Of a DNA stretch of 64,000 nucleotides, positions 10,406 through 18,466 are shown piece by piece; the stretch's first letter is position 1, and the number at the start of each line of letters is the position of its first letter. Made by a program: the position numbers and the translations under genes. The notes beneath the pieces were generated by a model. That model saw only the letters and a list, made by a program, of their open reading frames with translations. It was not told the origin of the DNA and did not search any database. This DNA comes from an uncultured Alphaproteobacteria bacterium (GTDB taxonomy: Bacteria > Pseudomonadota > Alphaproteobacteria > Methylaequorales > Methylaequoraceae), in NCBI GenBank assembly GCA_902595755.1, contig CACJRF010000008.1:1-64000 (forward strand). The letters are read 5' to 3'.

Positions 10406-11449
10406 TTGGAAAAACTCAACAAGAAATTATTAAATCATTTAAAAACTTTCAATAATATTAAGCCAAATCCTTGTCAGATAGAGGTTACAAAGATCATATC
10501 AAAAAAATTAAGTAGACAAGCAAACTTCCCAATAATACGCTTCCTCTTCGATGTAAGAAATTTCTACCTTCACGGGTCTTTTGGTGTAGGAAAGTCAGTT
10601 TTAATAAAAGCTTTAAATTATATTTACCCAAATTCTATTATCTTTCATTTTAGTGATTTGATTTTTTTTCTGCAAAAGAATCATAATAAAGAAACAGAAC
10701 TTTTAAAAAAATTTGGAGGCTGCAAAGTAATTCTTGTAGATGAATTTTTTATAAACAATCTGACAAACTTAATAATATTTAAGAAATTTTTCTACTTTGC
10801 AAAAAAAAAGAATATCTTACTAATATTAACTAGTAATAAACATTTAAAAAATATTTATAACGATCCTGTAAATCCGAATTTGTCAAAAAGAATTATAACT
10901 TTATTTATGAAAAATTTTGAAATTTATAATATGAAATCAAAAATTGACTATAGAACTACTAAGTCAAAAAATGAAAATTTTTTTTTTGAAGGGATACAAA
11001 ATAATATAAAAAAAAAGCAAAATAGTTTAATTAAAAAATATGCTATAACATCAATACCTCGCGAGATTAATTTCAAAAGAATTGGAAATAAATTTAGTCT
11101 AAATAACTATTATGGGAATATCATTGACTTAGATTTTAGTCATTTCTTCAATTATGACCTTGTATTCAAAGATTACGATATAATTTCAAAGAAAGTAAAG
11201 ATCTTTATTCTAAGAAATCTTACTAAAGAAAATATAGAAAATGAAAAATTTATGGCGCGATTTATTTTTTTTATTGACGTTTTATATGAAAATAAAAATA
11301 TTCTTTCTTTGTCATCAGAAATGGAATTAGATAAAGTAAATGTTAAAAACATTAATTCTTTTGATTTTAAAAGAACAGTTTCTAGACTCAAAGAAATGAG
11401 ATCTGGTGAATATATTAAGGATAATTTAAAATTAGTATTTAAAAGGTGA
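10406..11449 (+). CDS. zapE: Cell division protein ZapE / AFG1-like ATPase (divergent)
   Basis: AFG1/ZapE ATPases act at the Z ring in bacteria and in mitochondrial protein quality control. The 347-residue protein has a Walker A loop YLHGSFGVGKS (near 55-65), a Walker B VILVDEFFINNL, a TSNKHLKNIYND sensor segment and an IDYR motif, in the order seen in this family. It is much more divergent and AT-biased than its neighbours, with many Asn, Lys, Ile and Phe. The start is TTG. A position between sdh and mdh agrees with the usual alphaproteobacterial zapE-mdh-sucCD arrangement. Identity is fairly secure, the exact role less so. Confidence 0.8.
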   Translation: MEKLNKKLLNHLKTFNNIKPNPCQIEVTKIISKKLSRQANFPIIRFLFDVRNFYLHGSFGVGKSVLIKALNYIYPNSIIFHFSDLIFFLQKNHNKETELLKKFGGCKVILVDEFFINNLTNLIIFKKFFYFAKKKNILLILTSNKHLKNIYNDPVNPNLSKRIITLFMKNFEIYNMKSKIDYRTTKSKNENFFFEGIQNNIKKKQNSLIKKYAITSIPREINFKRIGNKFSLNNYYGNIIDLDFSHFFNYDLVFKDYDIISKKVKIFILRNLTKENIENEKFMARFIFFIDVLYENKNILSLSSEMELDKVNVKNINSFDFKRTVSRLKEMRSGEYIKDNLKLVFKR

Positions 11450-12393
11450 TGGGAATTTTAGAAAAAAATTTCATAAATATTGAGGATGAAATTCTTCATT
11501 TGAAAAGAGAAAAAAATGCGATAATACTTGCTCACTATTATCAAGACGAAGATATTCAAGATATAGCTGATTTTGTTGGTGATTCATTAGACCTTTCAAA
11601 AAAGGCAGAAAAAAATGATGCAGACGTTATAGTCTTCTGTGGTGTTAAATTCATGGCAGAAGTTGCTAAAATCCTAAGCCCATCAAAAAAGGTAATATTA
11701 CCAGATATAAATGCTGGCTGTTCTTTGGAAGAATCTTGTCAGGTAAAAGACTTTAAAAAATTTAAAAGGAATTACCCAAATCATAAAGTTGTGACTTATA
11801 TAAATTGCTCTGCTGATATTAAGGCTGAATCCGACATAATTGTTACATCATCAAATGCTGAGAAAATAATTAATAGTATTCCTGAAGATGAAAAAATTAT
11901 TTTCGCACCGGACAAGCATCTTGGAAATTACTTGGTGAAAAAAACTAAAAGAGATATGGTGCTTTGGGATGGTTCATGTATTGTCCATATCACGTTTTCT
12001 GAAAGAGAACTAATAAAATTAAGAGTAAGAAATGATGATGCAAAAATAATTGCACATCCAGAATGCCCTGAAGATATTTTAAAGCATGCTGACTTTATTG
12101 GATCAACGTCATCATTATTGAAATTTGTAAATCAAGACTCATCACAAAAGTTTATTGTTGCTACAGAGCCACATATTATCCATCAAATGAAAAAACTTGA
12201 ACCTAATAAGGAATATTTAATAGCACCTGGAGTTGATGGAAATTGCTCTTGTTCTAATTGTCCATTCATGGAGCTTAACACGATGGAAAAGTTAAGAGAT
12301 TGTCTAAAAAATTTATCTCCAGAAATTTTGATTGAAAATGAGCTTATTTTACGAGCAAAAAAATCTTTAAATACTATGCTTAAATTAAGTTAG
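11449..12393 (+). CDS. nadA: Quinolinate synthase NadA
   Basis: NadA condenses iminoaspartate with dihydroxyacetone phosphate to quinolinate using a [4Fe-4S] cluster. The protein of 314 residues has ILAHYYQDEDIQDIADFVGDS at the N-terminus and cluster cysteines in VFCGVKFMAE, in the centre, and in the C-terminal CSCSNCPFM region; HPECPEDI is also typical. The ORF track starts at GTG 11446, but the ATG at 11449 has AAAAGG just upstream and is the better start. It overlaps the zapE stop by one base. nadB is not in the window; nadC follows at once. Confidence 0.96.
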   Translation: MGILEKNFINIEDEILHLKREKNAIILAHYYQDEDIQDIADFVGDSLDLSKKAEKNDADVIVFCGVKFMAEVAKILSPSKKVILPDINAGCSLEESCQVKDFKKFKRNYPNHKVVTYINCSADIKAESDIIVTSSNAEKIINSIPEDEKIIFAPDKHLGNYLVKKTKRDMVLWDGSCIVHITFSERELIKLRVRNDDAKIIAHPECPEDILKHADFIGSTSSLLKFVNQDSSQKFIVATEPHIIHQMKKLEPNKEYLIAPGVDGNCSCSNCPFMELNTMEKLRDCLKNLSPEILIENELILRAKKSLNTMLKLS

Positions 12394-12400
12394 TATTTTT

Positions 12401-13246
12401 ATGAATTTTTCTAGTCTAACAAAATTGGCTGCAAATCTTTTAATATCAGAGTTAAAAGCAGACCTTGGTAAAATTAATTTTAATCAAGATAAAACTACAA
12501 GACTTCTTATTAAAAAAACAAAAATTGTAAATGTTAGAATTTTTACAAAAGAAAAAATAGTATTATGTGGTGGAAAGTTTGTTAAAGATTTTATTAGTAA
12601 AAATTTTCCAAAAATTAAAATTAAACTGAATTATAGGGATGGAGATGAAATTAATAAAAACTCTAATTTAATTTTATTAGATGGGGATGTAAGACTTATC
12701 TTAAAAATTGAAAGAACAATACTAAATTTTTTACAACACTTGTCATCAATTTCAAGTGAGACAAAAAAATATGTTGTTAAACTTAAAAAATCAAATACAA
12801 AATTACTAGATACCAGAAAAACAACTTGTGGATTAAGATATTTAGAGAAATATGCTACCAAAATGGGAGGTGCTATTAATCATAGGTTTGGATTGTTTGA
12901 CGAAATTTTAATTAAAGATAATCATATTAAGGCGTTAGGTGGTATTACTAATACTTTAAAAACTTTAAAAGGAAAAAAAATTAATTATAAAATTGAATGT
13001 GATACTTTAAGTCAAGTTCGTGATTGTATCGCAGCAGGGTCAAAATACATACTTCTTGATAATATGTCGCCTAATAAAGTAAAAAAAATCATTAATTGTT
13101 TTGGTAAAAAAGCAAAGTTCGAGGTCAGTGGCGGGGTAAATCTTAAAAATATTACAAAGTACTCAAAAGTTGGTGCAAATTATATTTCTACAAGTAAAAT
13201 TACACTTTGTTCTAAATCGGTAGATATTAGTTTAGAGTTAATATAA
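12401..13246 (+). CDS. nadC: Nicotinate-nucleotide pyrophosphorylase (quinolinate phosphoribosyltransferase)
   Basis: NadC converts quinolinate and PRPP to nicotinate mononucleotide. The 281-residue protein shows ERTILNFLQHLSSIS, LDTRKTTCGLRYLEKYAT (PRPP and quinolinate binding, near residues 131-148), GGAINHRFGLFDEILIKDNHI, IECDTL and EVSGGVNLKNI, all family motifs. Length is normal. It follows nadA by 7 nt, so the two de novo NAD steps are co-expressed. nadD, the next enzyme, is at 30287-30853. Confidence 0.95.
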   Translation: MNFSSLTKLAANLLISELKADLGKINFNQDKTTRLLIKKTKIVNVRIFTKEKIVLCGGKFVKDFISKNFPKIKIKLNYRDGDEINKNSNLILLDGDVRLILKIERTILNFLQHLSSISSETKKYVVKLKKSNTKLLDTRKTTCGLRYLEKYATKMGGAINHRFGLFDEILIKDNHIKALGGITNTLKTLKGKKINYKIECDTLSQVRDCIAAGSKYILLDNMSPNKVKKIINCFGKKAKFEVSGGVNLKNITKYSKVGANYISTSKITLCSKSVDISLELI

Positions 13247-13258
13247 AGTTGTAAAGGT

Positions 13259-14206
13259 ATGAATAAGATTAGTCTTATTGGAGCTGGGAATATAGGAACA
13301 ATACTTGCCTATAGTATTGCTAGAAAAAACCTTGGTGACATAGTATTGGTTGATGTTGTTGATGGGCTAGCTGAAGGGAAATGTCTCGACCTTGGTCAAA
13401 GTCTTCCAATCGATAAACTAAATTTAAAAATACTTGGAACAGATGATATTTCAAAAATTCATGATAGCGATGTCATTATTATCACTGCAGGTATTGCTAG
13501 AAAACCAGGTATGAGTAGGGACGATTTAATTGAGACTAACTTCAAGATAATGCAAAATATAGGAATAGCTATTAAAGATTTTTCACCAAACTCTTTTGTA
13601 ATTTGTATCACAAATCCACTTGATGCTATGGTTTGGGCATTAAAAGAAATTTCGGGCTTGAAGAAAAATTCTATTATTGGAATGGCAGGAATATTAGATT
13701 CTTCAAGGTTCAAGTATTTTTTAGGAAAAGAATTAAATATTGCTTTCGAAAATATTCAAACAATTGTTCTAGGTGGTCACGGTGATACTATGGTCCCTTT
13801 ACTTGATTATACAACCATTTCAGGTATACCAATAAAAAATTTCATTGATAATAAAAGAATTTCACTGGAAAAAATTAACCAAATTATTGAACGAACTAGA
13901 AATGGAGGTGGAGAGGTTGTTTCTCTTTTAAAAGATAGCTCTGCTTTCTATTCCCCTGCATGTAGCGCAGTAGAAATGCTAGAGTCTTATATCTTTGACC
14001 AAAGGAAAATTTTACCTTGCTCAGCATATTTACAAGGAGAATACGGTGTGTCTGATTTATTTGTCGGCGTTCCTGTTATTATTGGAAGAAAGGGAATTGA
14101 GGAAATTATAGAACTAGATTTAACCGACGACATTCATAAAGAATTTAATAAATCAGTAAACTCTGTTGATAACCTTGTAAAAAAATGTAAAAAACTACTA
14201 GTTTAA
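13259..14206 (+). CDS. mdh: Malate dehydrogenase (NAD)
   Basis: The 315-residue protein belongs to the lactate dehydrogenase-like malate dehydrogenases of Alphaproteobacteria. It has the NAD site ISLIGAGNIGTILAYSIA with Asp after the second strand (LVDVVDG), the active-site loop arginines in AGIARKPGMSRDDLI, ITNPLDAMVWALKE, and the catalytic His in LGGHGDTMVPL. The start ATG has AAAGG upstream. It oxidises malate to oxaloacetate in the TCA cycle and lies between nadC and sucCD. Confidence 0.95.
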   Translation: MNKISLIGAGNIGTILAYSIARKNLGDIVLVDVVDGLAEGKCLDLGQSLPIDKLNLKILGTDDISKIHDSDVIIITAGIARKPGMSRDDLIETNFKIMQNIGIAIKDFSPNSFVICITNPLDAMVWALKEISGLKKNSIIGMAGILDSSRFKYFLGKELNIAFENIQTIVLGGHGDTMVPLLDYTTISGIPIKNFIDNKRISLEKINQIIERTRNGGGEVVSLLKDSSAFYSPACSAVEMLESYIFDQRKILPCSAYLQGEYGVSDLFVGVPVIIGRKGIEEIIELDLTDDIHKEFNKSVNSVDNLVKKCKKLLV

Positions 14207-14231
14207 GAAAAAAAAGTCATATATATTCTGT

Positions 14232-14255
14232 TTTTGTAACTTTGATGTTACAAAA
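14232..14255 (+). repeat. Perfect 9-bp inverted repeat upstream of sucC
   Basis: TTTTGTAAC and GTTACAAAA flank a 6-nt loop TTTGAT, in the 71-nt spacer between the mdh stop and the sucC start. The right arm ends about 22 nt before the sucC ATG. There is no T-tract directly after it, so it does not look like an intrinsic terminator. It may be an operator or a 5' UTR hairpin that separates mdh from sucCD expression. In a genome with so few spacers such a perfect repeat is unusual. Confidence 0.45.
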
Positions 14256-14277
14256 TTGTGTCAAGGAAATTAGAAAA

Positions 14278-15441
14278 ATGGACATTCACGAATATCAGGC
14301 CAAACAGCTATTATCAAAATTCGGTGTTTCAATTCCGCCAGGAGAGGTTGTTTATCAAACACATGAAGCAGAAAATATTATTACTTGGCTTAACGAAGAC
14401 AAGATAGTTGTTAAGGCCCAAGTTCATGCAGGTGGTAGAGGAAAAGCTGGTGGGATTAAGGTTTGTAAAAACGACGATGAGGTAATTAAAACCGTTGACG
14501 AGATGATTGGTATGAAACTCATTACACCTCAAACTAATGAAAATGGTAAGATAGTAAGAAGAGTCTATTTAGAAAAAGGGTATGAGATAGCTAAAGAATT
14601 TTACTTGTGTATTACAGTGGATAGGGAGACTGGAGGGAATACTATTATTTCCTCAAGGAAAGGTGGGGTCAACATTGAAGAAGTTGCAGAGAAAAGTCCG
14701 GACGAAATACACACAATGCAAATTGCACCAGGTTCAGATTTATTGACTCATCACGCAAGAACTATTGTCTATAATTTAGGCCTTAAGGGTCAAGAAGCGA
14801 AGCAAGCTCAGAAGAATATTCTTGCAATTTATAAAGCTTTCGTTTCTCTTGATGCTGCACTAATCGAAATCAATCCGTTTGCCGTAACCAAAGATGGTGA
14901 GGTAATTGTTCTTGATTGTAAAGCTTCATTTGATGATAATGCTCTTTACCGTCAAAGACAAGTTGCTGAGATGAAAGATGAAAATGAGTATGACCCCTTG
15001 GAATTAGAGGCAGCAAGACATGACTTAAATTATGTTAAGTTAGATGGAAATATTGGTTTGATGGTAAATGGTGCCGGCTTGTCGATGGCAACTATGGATA
15101 TAATAAAATATTATGGGGGAGAAGCAGCTAATTTCATGGATGTAGCAGGAGCCGCAACCCCAGAAAGAGTGGCAGCCGCATTCAAATTGATATACAAGGA
15201 TAAAGATGTAAAGGGTATATTGATCAATATTTTTGGAGGTATGATGAGATGTAATGACATAGCGCAAGGGCTTGTAAATGCTTCCAAAGAAGTAGGTTTA
15301 GATAAACCATTAGTAGTTAGATTAGAAGGAACAAATGTTGAAATGGGAATGGATATTCTTAATAACTCAGGTTTTCCAATCAAACCAGTAGCAACAATGG
15401 AAGAAGCGGCTCAAAAAGTTGTTCAAATGGTAAAGGAATAA
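14278..15441 (+). CDS. sucC: Succinyl-CoA synthetase (ADP/GDP-forming) beta subunit
   Basis: SucC binds the nucleotide and succinate in the reversible succinyl-CoA to succinate step. I place the start at ATG 14278, not at 14242 as in the ORF track, because the family begins [16 protein letters not shown] and AAGGAAA lies about 10 nt upstream. This gives 387 residues, the usual length. The ATP-grasp segment [36 protein letters not shown] and FGGMMRCDxIA-like [13 protein letters not shown] are present. sucD follows after 4 nt. No 2-oxoglutarate dehydrogenase gene follows here. Confidence 0.97.
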   Translation: MDIHEYQAKQLLSKFGVSIPPGEVVYQTHEAENIITWLNEDKIVVKAQVHAGGRGKAGGIKVCKNDDEVIKTVDEMIGMKLITPQTNENGKIVRRVYLEKGYEIAKEFYLCITVDRETGGNTIISSRKGGVNIEEVAEKSPDEIHTMQIAPGSDLLTHHARTIVYNLGLKGQEAKQAQKNILAIYKAFVSLDAALIEINPFAVTKDGEVIVLDCKASFDDNALYRQRQVAEMKDENEYDPLELEAARHDLNYVKLDGNIGLMVNGAGLSMATMDIIKYYGGEAANFMDVAGAATPERVAAAFKLIYKDKDVKGILINIFGGMMRCNDIAQGLVNASKEVGLDKPLVVRLEGTNVEMGMDILNNSGFPIKPVATMEEAAQKVVQMVKE

Positions 15442-15445
15442 AGTT

Positions 15446-16321
15446 TTGGCAGTTTTACTAACAAAAGAATCAAAAGTTATTTGTCAGGGATTTACTGGTG
15501 CACAAGGAACATTTCATTCTGAAAGAGCAATTGCATATCATACAAATATGGTGGGTGGTGTAACACCTGAAAAAGGTGGTACTACACATTTAGATATACC
15601 TGTGTTCAATACAGTTGCTGAAGCAAAAAAAAAGACAGGATGTAATGCAAGTGGGGTGTTTGTACCACCACCTTTCGCAGCAGATGCTATTTTAGAAGCG
15701 GTTGAAGCAGAGTTAGATCTTGTTGTATGCATTACGGATGGTATACCAACAAGTGATATGCAAAGGGTCAGAAGGGAAATGAAAGGTTCTAAAACTAGAC
15801 TGGTAGGTCCAAATTGTCCTGGGGTTTTAACACCAGGTGTAGGTAAAATTGGAATTATACCTGGGCATATATGTAAACCAGGAAGAATTGGTGTCGTCTC
15901 TAGATCGGGGACATTATCATATGAATCAGCTGTTCAAACAGCAGCTCTTGGTCAATCTACTATTATTGGTATAGGAGGTGATCCTGTTAATGGAACTAAT
16001 TTTGTTGATGCGTTAGAACTTTTTTTAAAAGATCCAGATACTGATGGCATTGTTCTCATTGGAGAAATTGGAGGAACTGCAGAAGTAGAAGGTGCAGATT
16101 TTATAAAAAGCTGGTCTGGTAAATACAAAAAACCCGTTGCAGCTTTTGTTGCAGGAGCTGCCGCGCCTAAAGGTAGAAAATTGGGTCATGCGGGAGCTAT
16201 AGTTAATAGTGGTGCAGAAACAGCAGATGCGAAAAAAGAAGCCTTAAAAATTGCAGGAGTTGAAGTATCTGACACCATAACAAGAATTGGTGAAGCCATG
16301 AAAAAGGCAATGGGAGCTTAA
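15446..16321 (+). CDS. sucD: Succinyl-CoA synthetase alpha subunit
   Basis: SucD carries the phosphohistidine and binds CoA. The 291-residue protein has [49 protein letters not shown], and the active-site His in [12 protein letters not shown] (near 247). The start appears to be TTG, 4 nt after sucC, with AAAGGAA a few bases upstream; it gives the expected N-terminus [15 protein letters not shown]. Length is normal. Confidence 0.97.
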   Translation: MAVLLTKESKVICQGFTGAQGTFHSERAIAYHTNMVGGVTPEKGGTTHLDIPVFNTVAEAKKKTGCNASGVFVPPPFAADAILEAVEAELDLVVCITDGIPTSDMQRVRREMKGSKTRLVGPNCPGVLTPGVGKIGIIPGHICKPGRIGVVSRSGTLSYESAVQTAALGQSTIIGIGGDPVNGTNFVDALELFLKDPDTDGIVLIGEIGGTAEVEGADFIKSWSGKYKKPVAAFVAGAAAPKGRKLGHAGAIVNSGAETADAKKEALKIAGVEVSDTITRIGEAMKKAMGA

Positions 16322-16322
16322 A

Positions 16323-16847
16323 ATGAGTAAAAATGTAATGATATCATTTCTTGGAGAAAATAAACCTAATTTAATTTCTGACGTAACTAATTATTTAACA
16401 GAGCAAGGTGGAGATTTCTCTGGAGTTACTTTTGCAACTCTTGGAAGAGTTTGTGAATTAACGATGATATATCAATTAAGTAAAAATGAAGATGCAAGCT
16501 CACTTAAGGATGATTTGAGTAGTCTGAAATCCGTTAAAAATGGTGAGTTTACTGTTAAAGATATACCAACAAATTCAGATACAGGACCAACCACAAAAAT
16601 CACTCATCGAATCGTTCTTTCAGGAGAGGATCAAAAAGGTCTGCTAAATAAGATTATCAAAACTTTAAATGATAATAATGCTTTGATAATAAGAATGAAT
16701 ACAGAAAAAATTGTTTTCCCTTCAAATACACAATATATTTCTAGGTTTGCTATTTCGATTCGAGATGAGAATGCACCTCAATGTCTATCGCAAATGGTAA
16801 AAGTTGCAGGTGAGATGAAACTAACCTTTAGATACGAAACATCCTAA
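16323..16847 (+). CDS. ACT-domain protein, glycine cleavage repressor (GcvR)-like
   Basis: The 174-residue protein consists of two ACT domains (about 1-80 and 90-170) and no DNA-binding domain, as in GcvR-type regulators. The first begins MISFLGENKPNLISDVTNYL and contains GGDFSGVTFATLG; the second contains LSGEDQKGLLNKIIKTL. ACT domains bind amino acids, so a sensory or regulatory role is likely, but target and ligand are unknown. It follows sucD by 1 nt and ends in an interlocked stop with xerC on the other strand (4-nt overlap, CTAA). Confidence 0.7.
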   Translation: MSKNVMISFLGENKPNLISDVTNYLTEQGGDFSGVTFATLGRVCELTMIYQLSKNEDASSLKDDLSSLKSVKNGEFTVKDIPTNSDTGPTTKITHRIVLSGEDQKGLLNKIIKTLNDNNALIIRMNTEKIVFPSNTQYISRFAISIRDENAPQCLSQMVKVAGEMKLTFRYETS

Positions 16848-17755
16848 TTATCTGATAGAGGATGGTTTTTCTCTAACATATTTTGAATCCTTTTTGTACT
16901 CACCGCTGTATATCGTTGTGTAGTTGATAAAGATGAGTGACCTAATAATTCCTGAATTGTTCTTAGATCTGTAAAGTTTTCTAATAACTCGCTCGCAAAT
17001 GTGTGTCTTAGCGAGTGAGGTGTTACATTTTCTGCAAAACAGAGCGTTTTTCTAATATCTCTAATTAATTTTTGTATAACGGTAGGTTGCAATGTCCCTC
17101 CCCTTTTTCCCCTAAAGAAAGACTGATCACTTTCTAAAACAAAAGGACATTCCTTTTCCAAAGTCTTTATAAAAATAATAAATTTTTCAAGCATAGGTAT
17201 AACCCTAATTTTGCCACCCTTACCCTTAATTCTTATTCCACTAAAACTTAAGTCCTTTTTTCTAAGGTTCAAAACCTCCCCTATTCTTAAACCATAACCC
17301 CACATTAAAATTAATACTGATAAATTTCTTATCAGAATCCATTTTGTTTTTTCATATTTTACAAATCTAAAAATTTCATTAACTTGATTTTTTGTAAGTG
17401 GTCTTGGAAGCGAATTTCTGAATTTAGGTCCATTAATAAATAAAATAACGCTAGATTTAATTAGTCTTTTTTTTGATAAAAATGTGAAGAAGCTTTTTAT
17501 CGATGATAGTGCTCTAGCATTACTTCTTTGAGAAAGGTTATTCTTTATCCTTTGAAAAAACCACCCAGTTAGGTCGTCCTCACTAATCTTTTTCAGATCT
17601 TTAAATTCTATCTGAATTCCATAATGTGAATTCATGAAGCTCACAAACGATCTTAAATCTCTCACATATGACAAAATTGTGTTATTACTTAATCTCTTTT
17701 CATTTGTTATCCAATCACTCCATTCATTAATTGCTGATTCAAGCATTTTATTCAT
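16844..17755 (-). CDS. xerC: Site-specific tyrosine recombinase XerC
   Basis: XerC with XerD resolves chromosome dimers at dif. The 303-residue protein has an N-terminal SAM-like core-binding domain (WSDWITNEKRLSNNTILSYVRDLRSF) and a C-terminal catalytic domain with Arg in WGYGLRIGEVLNL, HSLRHTFASELL, the second His in LGHSSLSTTQRYT, and the nucleophile Tyr. The downstream position after DUF484, with 8-nt overlap, is the standard chromosomal xerC place, so this is the housekeeping recombinase and not a mobile-element integrase. Confidence 0.95.
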   Translation of the reverse strand: MNKMLESAINEWSDWITNEKRLSNNTILSYVRDLRSFVSFMNSHYGIQIEFKDLKKISEDDLTGWFFQRIKNNLSQRSNARALSSIKSFFTFLSKKRLIKSSVILFINGPKFRNSLPRPLTKNQVNEIFRFVKYEKTKWILIRNLSVLILMWGYGLRIGEVLNLRKKDLSFSGIRIKGKGGKIRVIPMLEKFIIFIKTLEKECPFVLESDQSFFRGKRGGTLQPTVIQKLIRDIRKTLCFAENVTPHSLRHTFASELLENFTDLRTIQELLGHSSLSTTQRYTAVSTKRIQNMLEKNHPLSDN

Positions 17756-18404
17756 TTAAAAAGCTTTTAAATTTATTTTCAAATACTAATGAGAAAAATT
17801 TGATTAAATCATACGCCTTTTTACCTATAAAATGGTTAGTTTTACTTCCAAAGACCAAAAGTGCAGGTGACCCTAAAATAAATTTATCTAATGAGAATAT
17901 TGCATTAGAGTAAATTTTTACATCAATATTATCATATAATCCAAAACTTTGATCTGTTGCGTCTAATATTAGATTTTTATCAGTACGATAAATTAAACTG
18001 ATTTTCTTTTCATTAAGAAATATCTGATCATATTTTTCTGAGAATTTTTTGTCAGATGTAATTAGCGAAATAATTTCAACTTCAAAAAGTTTTGTAAGGT
18101 CAGTGTTAAGAAAATGAAAAAAATCCTTTAAGTTTTTTTGTCTTAACAAATGAATAATTGATTCATGTACTTTTGTTTGAGTGATATAATTATACTTAGC
18201 AGTTTCTATAAAATCTTTCTGTTTGTTTTTAAGATTTCCTATAATCCAATCTTTAAATGATACTATTTTAGATGTTTTGTCATTAGAGGCTGAAGGAAAT
18301 TCTAGCTTATCTAATAGTGATGGATTTTTGATGAAGAAATCTGAATTCTTTTGAAGATATTCCTCGATATGCTTATTATTTAATTTCTTTAAGATCATCA
18401 ACAT
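17748..18404 (-). CDS. DUF484 family protein
   Basis: A 218-residue protein of the DUF484 family, which is often found just upstream of xerC. The N-terminal part (EEYLQKNSDFFIKNPSLLDKLEFP) and the later IVSFKDWIIGNLKNK segment fit the family. The rest has a GAF-like appearance with the LFGSKTNHF-type segment (LVFGSKTNHFIGKKAYD). Its function is not established. Two start codons (MLM) are close together at the N-terminus. A TATAAA box lies 6 nt before the first ATG. Confidence 0.8.
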   Translation of the reverse strand: MLMILKKLNNKHIEEYLQKNSDFFIKNPSLLDKLEFPSASNDKTSKIVSFKDWIIGNLKNKQKDFIETAKYNYITQTKVHESIIHLLRQKNLKDFFHFLNTDLTKLFEVEIISLITSDKKFSEKYDQIFLNEKKISLIYRTDKNLILDATDQSFGLYDNIDVKIYSNAIFSLDKFILGSPALLVFGSKTNHFIGKKAYDLIKFFSLVFENKFKSFLNE

Positions 18405-18451
18405 ATAATATTTATATTGTTGGAATTTGACAATATTTTGATTAAAAATTT

Positions 18452-18460
18452 TGCTATACT
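18452..18460 (+). promoter_or_regulatory. Extended -10 promoter of priA (TGcTATACT)
   Basis: TGCTATACT matches the extended -10 pattern TGnTATAAT. The last base is 6 nt before the priA ATG (18467), so +1 would fall on or next to the A of ATG, giving a leaderless mRNA. A TTGACA is present at 18427-18432 but the 22-nt spacing is too long for a normal -35. No Shine-Dalgarno motif fits in between. The site lies in the 62-nt gap to divergent DUF484. Confidence 0.5.
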
Positions 18461-18466
18461 TACTAA

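Noticed and set aside
16844-17755. xerC as the integrase of a mobile element
   Set aside because: It is next to DUF484 in the standard chromosomal order and far from the tRNA islet.
18427-18460. Classical -35/-10 promoter for priA (TTGACA and TATACT)
   Set aside because: The spacing of 22 nt is too long; the extended -10 alone is a better explanation.
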